From positions 1-64,000 of the forward strand of contig CACYHF010000001.1 of NCBI GenBank assembly GCA_902774155.1: a stretch of DNA of 64,000 nt. Reading direction: 5' to 3'. Below are positions 49,471-58,572 of the stretch, in pieces. The position numbers were made by a program, and so were the translations under genes. The first letter of the stretch is position 1. Each line of letters opens with the position of its first letter. Source of the stretch: an uncultured Bacteroidia bacterium. GTDB taxonomy: Bacteria; Bacteroidota; Bacteroidia; Bacteroidales; UBA932. Under the pieces are notes generated by a model, which saw only the letters and a list, made by a program, of their open reading frames with translations, ran no database searches and was not told the DNA's origin.

Positions 49471-51126
49471 CTATTTCTGCAGGGAAGTGGTATAATCTTT
49501 CTTGAATACGATGCGACGGACGGCCACATTGTGATGGTTGCCGTTGGGGTCGGTGTCGAAGAGGAAGTCCGTGTGCAGGCCGGCGCTCCGTTCTGCCCCC
49601 AGTTTCCGCGACCACCGGCCGCCGTAGCGGGCGCAGCGAATCACGAAATAGCGGGCTGTGTCGTAGCCCTGGAATGCAAACTGAGACGGCTCCGTGCGGA
49701 AGAGGGCACGGTAGCTGCGCACGAAGCGGTCCACCTCTGGGGCGCTGTAATCGGCAAAATAGGACGTGCACAGGTGCAGGGAGGCATCGTGGTAGGCGCT
49801 TCCGTCGATGGTGTCAAAGGTGCGCACCTTGGATGGAGCGTACATTACCATGTCATAGTCTTTGCCCAACATGATGCCCAGGTTGCGGACTACATCTCCG
49901 ATAAATGCTTCGCTTTCAGAGGCTACTACCACGCGGTTCACGCCGTCTTCGGTCATCAGATTTCCCAGGATGGCAGGGATGCCGCGGCCCTCCACGATGG
50001 CGTAGTTCACAATCTCATAGCTCAGTTCCCGGCGGGCGAGGGCGCTGCGGATGGCTACGGCGGCCGCCACATTCCCGGCGCTCTTTTCCGTGATGAGCAG
50101 TACTTTATCATCATTTTCAAGGTCATCCTTCACCCATTGGGCCAGGTCGTCGTATTGGTTGTCTACGGCCGTGGGGACCTGGATAAAGTTCTGGTAATTA
50201 GCGCTGAGAGAGGCCGCCTTCTGGTCCAGCGGAGAAATCACGGGCACATTGCCGTCCACGCGCTGCAGGATGGCTTCCAAATCGCGGGAGGCCACCGGTC
50301 CCAGGACGAAATCACTCTTTTCCAAGGCGTCTACAGGCGGCAGGCCGGCCGATAAGTCGTACACGTGGGCCTTTACCTTGAGTCCTTCGGCCTCCAGATC
50401 TTTGAGGGCCATAAGTACGCCGGAATAAAAGTCCATATTAATCTCGCTGGGGTTGCTTCCGGCCTTCAGGGGCAGGATCAGGGAAAATTCCACCCCGTCA
50501 CGGGAACGAAGGCTGAGCAGGGTGCTGTCCGTCACCTCGGGGACGTCCATTTGTTGGGCGGCGGGGGCATCCGGAGAAAGAACGACGGGCGCCACGATTT
50601 CTACCTCCGGTTCTCCGGAAGTCTCTTCCGGGGCCGGTGTGGGGGCCGGGGCGTTTTTCACGGGAATTTTCAGCACCTGCCGGGTGGAGAGCTTTTTGCT
50701 CTTGAGCCCGTTCAGCTCCATAATCTCCCGTACGCTTACATCGTAGCGGCGGGCTATGTCGTCCAGGTCTTCGTACCACTTGACAGTATGCTCCGTGTAG
50801 GAAGGATCGGCCGTTTTCTGCTGGGAAGCTTCCGTTTCGGATCCGGCATTTTCCCGATAGGGGATGAGCAGGATGGAATTCTTCTGCAGACCGGTTTCAC
50901 GCAGGCTGGGATTGGCTTCGTACATATCCTCCTCCGTCACGCCATAGGCTTTGCAGATGCTGTAAAGGGTCTGGCGTTCCAGCACCACGTGGGAAAGATA
51001 CACCTTCCCGTTCAGTTTGACCTTTTCCTTGGAAACGGTGACAGGAGTGGGAACGTATTCCTGGGCCAGGGCTGCACCGCAGCACAGGAGCAGGAGCGAA
51101 GCAATCAGGGTAATCAGTCGTTTCAT
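49471..51126 (-). CDS. LysM protein fused to a periplasmic-binding-protein-like domain
   Basis: 551-residue exported protein (signal to about AAALA, residue 21). Two LysM peptidoglycan-binding repeats follow (about 46-90, VLERQTLYSICKAYGVTEEDMYEANP; about 112-155, VKWYEDLDDIARRYDVSVREIMELNG), then a Pro/Glu linker, then from about 215 a type-1 periplasmic-binding fold (FSLILPLKAGSNPSEINMDFYSGVLMALKDL; DFVLGPVASRDLEAILQ; PVISPLDQKA; VLLITEKSAGN). The last part resembles LpoA/ABC-receptor-like sensors. A glycan-anchored sensor or PBP activator is a reasonable inference. Confidence 0.82.
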   Translation of the reverse strand: MKRLITLIASLLLLCCGAALAQEYVPTPVTVSKEKVKLNGKVYLSHVVLERQTLYSICKAYGVTEEDMYEANPSLRETGLQKNSILLIPYRENAGSETEASQQKTADPSYTEHTVKWYEDLDDIARRYDVSVREIMELNGLKSKKLSTRQVLKIPVKNAPAPTPAPEETSGEPEVEIVAPVVLSPDAPAAQQMDVPEVTDSTLLSLRSRDGVEFSLILPLKAGSNPSEINMDFYSGVLMALKDLEAEGLKVKAHVYDLSAGLPPVDALEKSDFVLGPVASRDLEAILQRVDGNVPVISPLDQKAASLSANYQNFIQVPTAVDNQYDDLAQWVKDDLENDDKVLLITEKSAGNVAAAVAIRSALARRELSYEIVNYAIVEGRGIPAILGNLMTEDGVNRVVVASESEAFIGDVVRNLGIMLGKDYDMVMYAPSKVRTFDTIDGSAYHDASLHLCTSYFADYSAPEVDRFVRSYRALFRTEPSQFAFQGYDTARYFVIRCARYGGRWSRKLGAERSAGLHTDFLFDTDPNGNHHNVAVRRIVFKKDYTTSLQK

Positions 51127-51139
51127 CTTACAAAAAACA

Positions 51140-52255
51140 TTATAGGGTGGCGGCGAAGTCTGTGAGGGCGGTGCAGAAACGGGTCCAGCTTAAGCGCTCT
51201 TTCTCGCGGCCGATTGCCTTCCGGCAACTTTCCTGAAGGTCTGGGTCTCCGAAATAACGGAGTACCTCTTCCCGGATGGCCGCAGGCGTAGCCTCGGGAG
51301 CGACAATTCCCGTGCCAAGGGCGCCGATGGTGTCCTTGAGGCCGCCCACGTCCGTGACGATGAGCGGCAGGCCGAAATGGCAGGCGATGGCGCTGATGCC
51401 ACTTTGGGTGGCGCTCCGGTAGGGGAGAACTGCTACATCGGCCACGCTGAAGAACTTTTTCACTTCCGAATCCCGGATATAGTCCGGAAACACATGCACC
51501 CGTTCTTTGCCGGGCAGGGAGTCAATAATCTGCTGATACTTGTCGAAGGAACCGTAGGGTTCGCCGGCCACCACCAGCTGATAGTCTTCCGGGAGTTCAC
51601 GGAATGCTTCCAGCAGGATGTCCAACCCTTTATAATCCCGGATAAGGCCGAAGAAAAGCAGGGTTTTGGCGGCGGGGTCTACGCCCAGCAGACGGGCGGC
51701 TTCCTCACGGGGCATCAGGGGGCCGAAATGTGTGTACAACGGATGCGGCAACAGGATGTGGGGGGCATTGGGCCGCAATTGAAGGAGATCCTGCCGCACC
51801 TGCTCCGACATACATACGAACCCGCTGCAGCCGCGCAGCAGCCAGCGGGTAAGGGGAGCGTCGAACCAGTGGGCTTCGTGGGGGATGACGTTGTCCAGGA
51901 TTACCAGACTCTTGCACCCGCAGTGGCGGGCCACATAGCCCAGGGAAGGTGCAAACCAGGACATCCAGTACTTCATTACCAGAAGATCCGGTTTCCACGC
52001 CCGGATGGCGCGGGCTGTCTTGACCCAGGTAAGGGGATTGACCGTGTCCAGCAGGGCATCGGCCTCCACGGGCGTGGCTTCGTCTTCCGGGGTTACGTAT
52101 TGCGTTTTGCCGGGGAAGAGGAAGTCCGGATATTGCCTGGAAAAGCTGAAGGCCCGGGTATCATGACATTTTCCCAGTTCTTCCAGCATGCTGGCGTTGA
52201 ACTGGGAAATGCCTCCGCGGAGCGGATAGAAGCTGGACAGGAGGGCTATCCGCAT
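51140..52255 (-). CDS. glycosyltransferase family 4-type protein
   Basis: 371-residue GT-B glycosyltransferase. N-terminal SSFYPLRGGISQFNASMLEEL near 6-26 (acceptor-side glycine loop), and the C-terminal nucleotide-sugar half has LLFFGLIRDYKGLDILLEAF near 200-219, VADVAVLPYRSATQSGISAIACHFGLPLIVTDVGGL near 273-308 including the E/S-xx-x donor region (GISAIA replaces the more usual EGFG/EA). Donor and acceptor are not identifiable. The ATG overlaps the ompH-like stop by one base (TAATG). No other surface-sugar genes adjoin it. Confidence 0.88.
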   Translation of the reverse strand: MRIALLSSFYPLRGGISQFNASMLEELGKCHDTRAFSFSRQYPDFLFPGKTQYVTPEDEATPVEADALLDTVNPLTWVKTARAIRAWKPDLLVMKYWMSWFAPSLGYVARHCGCKSLVILDNVIPHEAHWFDAPLTRWLLRGCSGFVCMSEQVRQDLLQLRPNAPHILLPHPLYTHFGPLMPREEAARLLGVDPAAKTLLFFGLIRDYKGLDILLEAFRELPEDYQLVVAGEPYGSFDKYQQIIDSLPGKERVHVFPDYIRDSEVKKFFSVADVAVLPYRSATQSGISAIACHFGLPLIVTDVGGLKDTIGALGTGIVAPEATPAAIREEVLRYFGDPDLQESCRKAIGREKERLSWTRFCTALTDFAATL

Positions 52256-52863
52256 TATTTCTTGGAAGCCTCTTTGGTCTTGATGTAGGCGGCGTTCAGA
52301 CCGGCCAGCAGATCTTCGGTAATGTCCAGTTTGGGATCACCGGCCACTACGGGAGTGGAAAGGATGGCGCCGGCCGTGGTGAGGATGAGGGCATACTGAT
52401 GCTCTGCGTTGTATTCCTGGATATATTCGGAAATGGCGTTGGCGATCTGGTTCATCATCACCTGCTGCTCTTCGGCCATTTCCTGCTGCTTGCGCACCAC
52501 GTATTCCTGGTACTCCTGCTGCTGTTGCTGGAGCTTCTGGTACTGGGCCTGGGCCACGGAAGTGGTGAGGAGGCCTTTGTCCACCTTGTTCTGGAAGTCG
52601 GTGGCGTCCTTTTCCAGCTTCTTGCCGCGACGGTCGATTTCGGCCTGGATGCCGGAGGTCTTGGTCTCGAAGACGGAATTGAGGTCATTGGCCATGTCGT
52701 AGCCTTCCATTACCTGGTCCATGTTGAAGAATACGATGCTGCCGGCCACGGCGGTGCTGTCAGTAGCGGCAGCGGTGTCGGGAGCGGTGGTCTGGTTCTG
52801 GTTGCAAGAAGCGGCGAGGGCCAGCAGGGCGGCGGCACCGCATACGATGAGAGTCTTTTTCAT
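52255..52863 (-). CDS. OmpH/Skp-family periplasmic chaperone-like lipoprotein
   Basis: 202-residue protein with signal MKKTLIVCGAAALLALAASC (lipobox, Cys20), then a Thr/Ala linker, the FFNMDQVMEGYDMAND start of the Skp body, and a long coiled coil (ETKTSGIQAEIDRRGKKL...QQQQQEYQEYVVRKQQEM). It is a predicted lipid-anchored Skp/OmpH homologue; a second, soluble one is at 57933. Start at 52863 is supported by the promoter box TAAATTTG (52907-52900) and a 36-nt leader. Confidence 0.87.
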   Translation of the reverse strand: MKKTLIVCGAAALLALAASCNQNQTTAPDTAAATDSTAVAGSIVFFNMDQVMEGYDMANDLNSVFETKTSGIQAEIDRRGKKLEKDATDFQNKVDKGLLTTSVAQAQYQKLQQQQQEYQEYVVRKQQEMAEEQQVMMNQIANAISEYIQEYNAEHQYALILTTAGAILSTPVVAGDPKLDITEDLLAGLNAAYIKTKEASKK

Positions 52864-52899
52864 TGTTATAGTTTTATAATTATAATTCGTTAAAGCCTG

Positions 52900-52907
52900 C
52901 AAATTTA
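52900..52907 (-). promoter_or_regulatory. -7 box of the ompH-like/glycosyltransferase pair
   Basis: TAAATTTG on the minus strand, directly after the pdxJ stop at 52909, 36 nt before the ATG at 52863. Confidence 0.6.
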
Positions 52908-52908
52908 G

Positions 52909-53631
52909 TTATTTTTTGCGGATTTCCCCAAGATAGGCCTGAATTGTTCTCTCCAGCCCCATATATAGGGCGTCGGAAATGAGGGCATGGCCGATAGAAA
53001 CCTCTGCCGTCCAGGGAATATTTTGGACAAACCACGCCAAATTCTCCAGGGAAAGGTCGTGCCCGGCATTGAGTCCCAGGCCGCATGCACGGGCTGCTTG
53101 GGCTGCAGCCAGATAAGGGTCGATAGCCAGCTGCGGGTTGGCGGGGTAACCGGCGGCATAGGCGGCGGTGTACAGTTCCACGCGGTCGGCCCCGCAGACG
53201 GCTGCCCCTTCGGCCATACGCGAATCCGGATCGATGAAGATGGATGTACGGATGCCTTTGGCCTGGAAAGTGCGACAAAGGTCGGCAAGCAAGTTCTTGT
53301 TATCCAAGGTGTTCCATCCGGCATTGGAAGTGAGGGCGCTGTGCCCGTCGGGCACCAGGGTCACTTGGTCGGGAACCACTTCCAGCACCAGGTCTACGAA
53401 GCTGTCCACGGTGGGATTTCCTTCGATGTTGAATTCCGTTTTCACCAGTGGACGGATCTCCCGTACATCGGCGTAACGGATGTGGCGCTCGTCGGGGCGG
53501 GGGTGTACCGTGATGCCTTCTGCGCCGAAAGCCTCGCAGTCCAGGGCGGCCCGCGTTACATCCGGAATATTTCCTCCGCGGGCGTTACGTAAAGTGGCTA
53601 TTTTGTTAATATTGACACTAAGTCGGGTCAT
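52909..53631 (-). CDS. pdxJ: pyridoxine 5'-phosphate synthase
   Basis: 240-residue TIM-barrel enzyme closing the DXP-dependent vitamin B6 pathway. N-terminal LSVNINKIATLRNARGGNIPD, the ITVHPRPDERHIRYADVREI stretch near 41-60 (catalytic His and phosphate ligands), TLVPDGHSALTSNAGW near 92-107 and GLGLNAGHDLSLENL near 184-198. The ATG at 53631 is chosen; eight codons upstream lie in the leader. Divergent from nadK, with box TATTTTTG at 53660-53653. Confidence 0.95.
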   Translation of the reverse strand: MTRLSVNINKIATLRNARGGNIPDVTRAALDCEAFGAEGITVHPRPDERHIRYADVREIRPLVKTEFNIEGNPTVDSFVDLVLEVVPDQVTLVPDGHSALTSNAGWNTLDNKNLLADLCRTFQAKGIRTSIFIDPDSRMAEGAAVCGADRVELYTAAYAAGYPANPQLAIDPYLAAAQAARACGLGLNAGHDLSLENLAWFVQNIPWTAEVSIGHALISDALYMGLERTIQAYLGEIRKK

Positions 53632-53652
53632 GATTCTTGCGGATATATTCCA

Positions 53653-53690
53653 CAAAAATAAGGAATTTTCTCAGAAATGTGTTAATTTTG
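53653..53690. promoter_or_regulatory. divergent promoters of pdxJ and nadK
   Basis: TATTTTTG on the minus strand (53660-53653) is 21 nt before the pdxJ ATG. TAATTTTG on the plus strand (53683-53690) is 23 nt before the nadK ATG. Confidence 0.65.
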
Positions 53691-53713
53691 GAACTTGAAT
53701 TCATGCATGACAG

Positions 53714-54538
53714 ATGAAAATAGGATTTTTTATTCTTAACGACGAGCTTCGCGAAGATCCCCGGATGCGCTCCCTGCTCAAGGATTTGGAGTCGGCCACG
53801 TTCGATATTTACGAGATCCATTCCAAGGCCGATGTCCTCCCGGAAACAGACCTGGTCTTGTCCATGGGCGGCGACGGCACCTTCCTTTCGGCTGCCCACG
53901 TGGTGGCCGATATCGGCCTGCCCATCCTGGGCGTGAACTTCGGCCGCATCGGCTTTTTGTGCGAAAACCGGCCGGAAGCTGTTCGTAAGGCTTTATTGGA
54001 AGGCGATTTCCGCATCGAATACCGGACCGTGCTCAACGCTACGCTCAAGGGGCCGGAAGCGCGCCGTTCCATCGGTATGCTGCCCTATTCGGTGAACGAA
54101 GTGGCGCTGCACCGCAGCGGCTCTTCCGTGCTGGGTATCCACGTGAGTATCGACGGGGAACCGCTGCCCACTTATTGGGCCGACGGTTTGCTGGTAGCCA
54201 CTTCATCGGGCTCCACGGCTTATTCCCTGAGCGTGGGCGGTCCCATCTGCCTGCCGGATACCAAGGTCCTGATCATCGCTCCTATTGCCCCGCACAACCT
54301 CAATGTGCGACCCATCGTAGTGCCTGAAACCGCTAAAATCGATATTTCTTTTGAATCGCGCGACGGTCGTGCCACCATGACCAACGACAACCGCGTAGTG
54401 GAAATCCAGCCGGACTGGTCCATCCATATCGAGATGGCACAGTTTTCGCTCAAACGAATCCGGCTCGCCGAGTCCGGTTTCGTGAGGGCGCTTACCTCCC
54501 GGCTGTTCTGGGGCGAGGATATGAGAAACAACGGTTAA
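53714..54538 (+). CDS. nadK: NAD kinase
   Basis: 274-residue ATP-NAD kinase producing NADP. The GGDGT motif lies at residues 52-56 (LSMGGDGTFLSAA), with LGVNFGRIGFL near 74-84 and the NAD-binding NEVALHRSGSS near 129-139 and YWADGLLVATSSGSTAYSLSVGGP near 155-178. The start ATG follows a promoter box by 23 nt. Two bases separate its stop from uppS. Confidence 0.96.
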   Translation: MKIGFFILNDELREDPRMRSLLKDLESATFDIYEIHSKADVLPETDLVLSMGGDGTFLSAAHVVADIGLPILGVNFGRIGFLCENRPEAVRKALLEGDFRIEYRTVLNATLKGPEARRSIGMLPYSVNEVALHRSGSSVLGIHVSIDGEPLPTYWADGLLVATSSGSTAYSLSVGGPICLPDTKVLIIAPIAPHNLNVRPIVVPETAKIDISFESRDGRATMTNDNRVVEIQPDWSIHIEMAQFSLKRIRLAESGFVRALTSRLFWGEDMRNNG

Positions 54539-54540
54539 AT

Positions 54541-55239
54541 ATGAACAATCTACCGCAGCATGTGTCCATTATTATGGACGGGAACGGACGATGGGCGAAA
54601 GCCCGGGGCAAGGAGCGGGTATATGGTCATATGGAAGGGGCGGAAAGTGTGCGCGCCTGTCTGGAATATGCCGTAGAAATCGGCCTCCCATACCTTTCCC
54701 TCTATGCTTTTTCGGAAGAGAACTGGAACCGTCCGCCGGTGGAAGTGAATGCCCTAATGGCGCTTATGCTGAAATTCATCCGCCAGGAATTTTCCAATCT
54801 CATGGAACATCGTGTGCGCTTTATGGCGCTGGGAAATCGGCGCCGCCTGTCCAAAGAAGTGAATGCTGCCATCGATGACCTGATGGAAGCATCGGCCGGA
54901 AACCAGGGAACCACCCTCATCGTTTTCTTGAGTTACAGCGGCCAGTGGGACGTGCTTCAGGCCATGAAAAAGGCGGCTGCAGAACTGTCCCCGGAGGCTT
55001 TCCAGGCTATGGAAGCCAAGGATTTTTCCGGATATCTGGTAACGGCCGGAATCCCGGATCCGGACCTGCTCATCCGCACTTCCGGGGAACTGCGCATCTC
55101 CAATTACCTGCTATGGCAGTGTGCCTATTCGGAATTCTATTTTACCGATGTCCTTTGGCCGGATTTCCGCAGGCCTCAGTTCCAGGAGGCGTTGGACGCG
55201 TATGCCAACAGGGACCGCCGATATGGGAAAGTCAAATAA
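54541..55239 (+). CDS. uppS: isoprenyl (undecaprenyl diphosphate) synthase
   Basis: 232-residue cis-prenyltransferase making the C55 carrier used by MraY, MurG and FtsW of this window. N-terminal IIMDGNGRWAKARGKERVYGH near 10-30 contains the catalytic Asp; YLSLYAFSEENWNRPP near 59-74 and DLLIRTSGELRISNYLLWQCAYSEFYFTDVLWPDF near 179-213 are signature segments. Follows nadK by 2 nt. The bamA promoter begins 6 nt after its stop. Confidence 0.96.
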   Translation: MNNLPQHVSIIMDGNGRWAKARGKERVYGHMEGAESVRACLEYAVEIGLPYLSLYAFSEENWNRPPVEVNALMALMLKFIRQEFSNLMEHRVRFMALGNRRRLSKEVNAAIDDLMEASAGNQGTTLIVFLSYSGQWDVLQAMKKAAAELSPEAFQAMEAKDFSGYLVTAGIPDPDLLIRTSGELRISNYLLWQCAYSEFYFTDVLWPDFRRPQFQEALDAYANRDRRYGKVK

Positions 55240-55245
55240 AATCGC

Positions 55246-55253
55246 TATATTTG
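55246..55253 (+). promoter_or_regulatory. -7 box of bamA
   Basis: TATATTTG followed by CAGG, 20 nt before the bamA ATG at 55274. It gives bamA a promoter of its own besides read-through from nadK-uppS. Confidence 0.65.
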
Positions 55254-55273
55254 CAGGTTAAGTTTTGATTGGA

Positions 55274-57871
55274 ATGCATCTGAGACGGATACTTTGCGCT
55301 ACGCTGCTGCTCCTGGGGGGAATGCTCCTGCAGGCGCAGGAAGTGCGGAGTGGCATCGAAATAGATTATAACCATCCGCGGAAATACAAGGTGGGTGGTG
55401 TGCGTGTGGAGGGAAACCGTTACTTTAACGAGCACCAGATCCTGCAGCTGATCGGCTTGCAGCAGGGACAGGAGGTAACCGTTCCGGGAGAAGACATTAC
55501 CGGTATTGTGAAGCGCCTGGTGGCCCAGCGCTACTTTGAAGATGTGGCCGTAGTTTTGGACTCCCTCAACCATCAGGCCGATACAGCCTGGTTCACGGTG
55601 GCCATCCGGGAGCGTCCGCGCGTTTCACGCTGGACCTATTCCGGGGTCAAGAACAGTGAACGAAAAGACCTCCAGGAACGTTTGAACCTGCGTCCGGGCC
55701 GTGAGTATTCGGATTATGTGAAAAAGACCTCGGAAGACATCATCAAGCGTTATTATAAAGAAAAAGGCTTTCTCCAGGTGAAGGTGGACACGCAGGTGCA
55801 GCAGGATACCATGATCCGCAGTGCCATCCGCGTGAACTTCGCGGTGGACAAAGGCAAGAAAATCCGGATCCGGCACATCAACTTCCAGGGCAACACGGAC
55901 GTAAAGGAGTACAAGTTGGCCAAAAATATGAAGGATACCCACTCCAACAAGTGGTACAACTTCTTCAAATCCAAGAAATTCAAGGAGAAAGAATATCAGA
56001 CAGACAGGAAAACGGTGCTGGATGCCTTCAATGAGGCCGGTTACCGGGACGCCCGTCTGGTGCGGGATTCCCTCTATTTCCTGGAAGACGGCAAGCACAT
56101 GGACATCGACATGGTGTTCGAGCAAGGCCGGAAGTACTATTTCCGCAATATCAGTTGGACGGGCAACGCCGTCTATCCCTCAGAGGTGCTCAATGAAATC
56201 CTCCAGGTGAAAAAGGGCGACGTGTACGACCTTGTCACCATGGAGAAGCGCCTGCATGGCGGCGGAAAGGAGAGCGAATACGACGTGTCTAAATTGTACC
56301 GCGACAACGGCTACCTGTTCTTCAACATCACGCCCGTGGAGGTGAATATCCAAAACGACTCGGTAGACGTGGAACTCCGGATTTCGGAGGGTAAGCCCGC
56401 TACCCTGAATGAGATTGTGATCAACGGCAACGACCTCACCAACGAAAAGGTGGTCCGCCGCCAGCTCTTCACCCGTCCCGGCTATCTGTTCAGCCAGACA
56501 GACTTTGAACGTTCCATCCGTGAAATCGCTTCCATGGGCCAGTTCGATCCGGAAGCTGCCATGGATCCCAGCCGCGGCTGGTCCATCGTTCCCAACCAGA
56601 TCAACAGCACGGTGGACATTATCTATAATGTGACGGAGAAACCTTCTTCCCAGTTGGAACTCTCCGGTGGTTGGGGTGGCAATACCTTCGTACTCACGGC
56701 GGGTGTGAGTTTCAACAACTTCTCCACGCGCCGCATGTTCGAGAAAAAGGCATGGCGGCCCGTTCCGCTGGGCGACGCCCAGAACCTGGCCTTCCGTTTC
56801 CAGACCAACGGCCGGTATTATACCAACTTGAGCGCCAGCTTTACGGAGCCCTGGCTCTTCGGCAAGAAACCCACATCCCTGAGTATCTCCGGCTATTATT
56901 CCAGAATGACGGACAGCTACCTGGCCATCGGCATCCTGTCAACGGACAAGATGTTTGAGGTATACGGCTTCAACGCAGGTCTGGGTACGCGGCTCAAGTG
57001 GCCGGACAGCTATTTCGTCCTGTACAACAACCTGAGCTGGCAAACTTACCGGCTCACCAACTGGACCAACAGCTATTTTGCCTTCAACGACGGTACTTCG
57101 CACAATTTCAGCTATACGCTCTCCTTGTCGCGTAACTCCTCCGACCAGCAGATTTATCCCCGTAGTGGTTCCGAATTCTCCGCCTCGGTGCAGGTTACCC
57201 CGCCGTACTCCCTCTTCCGGAAATATACCTGGGCCACGGACGACGACGGCAACCGCGTGAAACAGCCCGTGAACAGCTGGAGAGACGTGAATTACGACGA
57301 ATGGACATCGGCCGAACGGTACAAATGGATCGAGTACCACAAGTGGAAATTCAACGGAACCATCTATACCAAGCTGTGGAAAGACCTGGTCCTGATGACC
57401 CGTGCCCAGTTCGGTTACCTGGGCTACTTCAACCGCAATTGGGGCTATTCTCCCTTCGAGAACTTCCAGGTGGGCGGTGACGGTATGTCGGGCTATATGA
57501 CCTATGGCGCAGAAATTATCTCGTTGCGTGGTTACGAGGATTATTCCCTCACGCCGCGGAAGATTACCCCTTACAGCCAGAACGGCGTAAGTTATGCGGG
57601 TAACGTATATGACAAGTTCACCGTAGAACTCCGCTATCCCGTGATCCTGCAGCCTCAGTCCACCATCTATGCCCTGGTATTCCTGGAGGGCGGTAACTGC
57701 TGGAGCGACATCCGCGAATTCAATCCATTCCAGATTAAGCGCAGTGCAGGTGTGGGCGTGCGCGTGTTCCTGCCCATGATCGGCCTGCTGGGTGTAGACT
57801 GGGGTTATGGCTTCGACGACGCCACCAACGGCGGCAGCCAGTTCCACTTCGTCCTGGGTCAGCAATTCTAG
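55274..57871 (+). CDS. bamA: outer membrane protein assembly factor BamA
   Basis: 865-residue Omp85 protein: signal peptide (LRRILCATLLLLGGMLLQAQ), a periplasmic region of about 400 residues with POTRA repeats (for example VGGVRVEGNRYFNEHQILQ, IRHINFQGNTDVKEYKL, YFRNISWTGNAVYPSEVL, LNEIVINGNDLTNEKVV), and a C-terminal beta-barrel ending FHFVLGQQF with terminal Phe. The ATG at 55274 is preferred to a TTG 9 nt earlier. Barrel regions are Tyr/Trp-rich. It anchors the BAM complex with BamD (47693) and is followed by ompH. Confidence 0.95.
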   Translation: MHLRRILCATLLLLGGMLLQAQEVRSGIEIDYNHPRKYKVGGVRVEGNRYFNEHQILQLIGLQQGQEVTVPGEDITGIVKRLVAQRYFEDVAVVLDSLNHQADTAWFTVAIRERPRVSRWTYSGVKNSERKDLQERLNLRPGREYSDYVKKTSEDIIKRYYKEKGFLQVKVDTQVQQDTMIRSAIRVNFAVDKGKKIRIRHINFQGNTDVKEYKLAKNMKDTHSNKWYNFFKSKKFKEKEYQTDRKTVLDAFNEAGYRDARLVRDSLYFLEDGKHMDIDMVFEQGRKYYFRNISWTGNAVYPSEVLNEILQVKKGDVYDLVTMEKRLHGGGKESEYDVSKLYRDNGYLFFNITPVEVNIQNDSVDVELRISEGKPATLNEIVINGNDLTNEKVVRRQLFTRPGYLFSQTDFERSIREIASMGQFDPEAAMDPSRGWSIVPNQINSTVDIIYNVTEKPSSQLELSGGWGGNTFVLTAGVSFNNFSTRRMFEKKAWRPVPLGDAQNLAFRFQTNGRYYTNLSASFTEPWLFGKKPTSLSISGYYSRMTDSYLAIGILSTDKMFEVYGFNAGLGTRLKWPDSYFVLYNNLSWQTYRLTNWTNSYFAFNDGTSHNFSYTLSLSRNSSDQQIYPRSGSEFSASVQVTPPYSLFRKYTWATDDDGNRVKQPVNSWRDVNYDEWTSAERYKWIEYHKWKFNGTIYTKLWKDLVLMTRAQFGYLGYFNRNWGYSPFENFQVGGDGMSGYMTYGAEIISLRGYEDYSLTPRKITPYSQNGVSYAGNVYDKFTVELRYPVILQPQSTIYALVFLEGGNCWSDIREFNPFQIKRSAGVGVRVFLPMIGLLGVDWGYGFDDATNGGSQFHFVLGQQF

Positions 57872-57932
57872 TATGGTATAAAATTTGTGAACAACACGAA
57901 CGGTTTAACAGAAAACAAATATTAAGAACGAT

Positions 57933-58505
57933 ATGAAAAAACTATTTGTCATTGCCCTTGCGGCACTTGCAACCCTTACCGCTTCCGCCCAGACCCTGGG
58001 AAAGGTGAACTTCAATGAACTGGTGATGTTAATGCCCGAGATGGACGCTGCCCGCGAAGCCATCGCCGCCTCCCAGAAAGAGGCCGAGGAAACCTATTCC
58101 GCCATGCTGGAGGAGTATCAGAGCAAGATGAGCCAGTATCAGCAGAAACAGGCCACCTGGACCGCCGCCATCCGCGAATCCAAGGAGCGTGAACTCATGG
58201 AAATCCAGAACCGTATCCAGGAATTCCAGCAGTCCATCTCCCAGGAGCTTCAGCAGCAGCAGAATCAGCTCACCGCTCCCATCCAGGAGAAGGCCAACAA
58301 GGCGGTTACTGACATTGCAAAAGCCAAAGGCATCACCATCCTGTTCGATGTTTCCCAGGCCATCTATTTCGATGACTCCAAGGTGGTGGATCTGACGCCC
58401 GATGCCCGTAAGGCCCTGAATATCCCCGACAGCCGTACCCTCGAGAGCCTCCAGGCCGAACTCCAGGCCCAGGCCGAAGCCGCTGCCGCCGCCCAAGCTA
58501 AGTAA
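57933..58505 (+). CDS. OmpH/Skp-family periplasmic chaperone
   Basis: 190-residue exported protein with a cleavable signal (MKKLFVIALAALATLTASAQ, cut after ASA) and no lipobox. Skp body: TLGKVNFNELVMLMPEMDAAREAI, then a Glu/Gln-rich coiled coil (about 45-120) and AKGITILFDVSQAIYFDDSKVVDLTPD near 130-156. The tail is Ala/Gln-rich. It follows bamA by 61 nt, the standard bamA-skp pair for escorting outer-membrane proteins. A terminator follows. Confidence 0.92.
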   Translation: MKKLFVIALAALATLTASAQTLGKVNFNELVMLMPEMDAAREAIAASQKEAEETYSAMLEEYQSKMSQYQQKQATWTAAIRESKERELMEIQNRIQEFQQSISQELQQQQNQLTAPIQEKANKAVTDIAKAKGITILFDVSQAIYFDDSKVVDLTPDARKALNIPDSRTLESLQAELQAQAEAAAAAQAK

Positions 58506-58522
58506 TTCCAATTTTATACCAT

Positions 58523-58556
58523 AAAAAAACTCCGACCAATTGGCCGGAGTTTTTTG
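58523..58556. terminator. terminator between ompH and gdhA
   Basis: AACTCCG-A-CCAATTGG-C-CGGAGTT forms a stem with the inner CCAATTGG self-complementary, A-flanked on the left and followed by TTTTT. It lies between convergent ompH and gdhA and can serve both. Confidence 0.85.
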
Positions 58557-58572
58557 TTGTTTGCTCAAAGGT

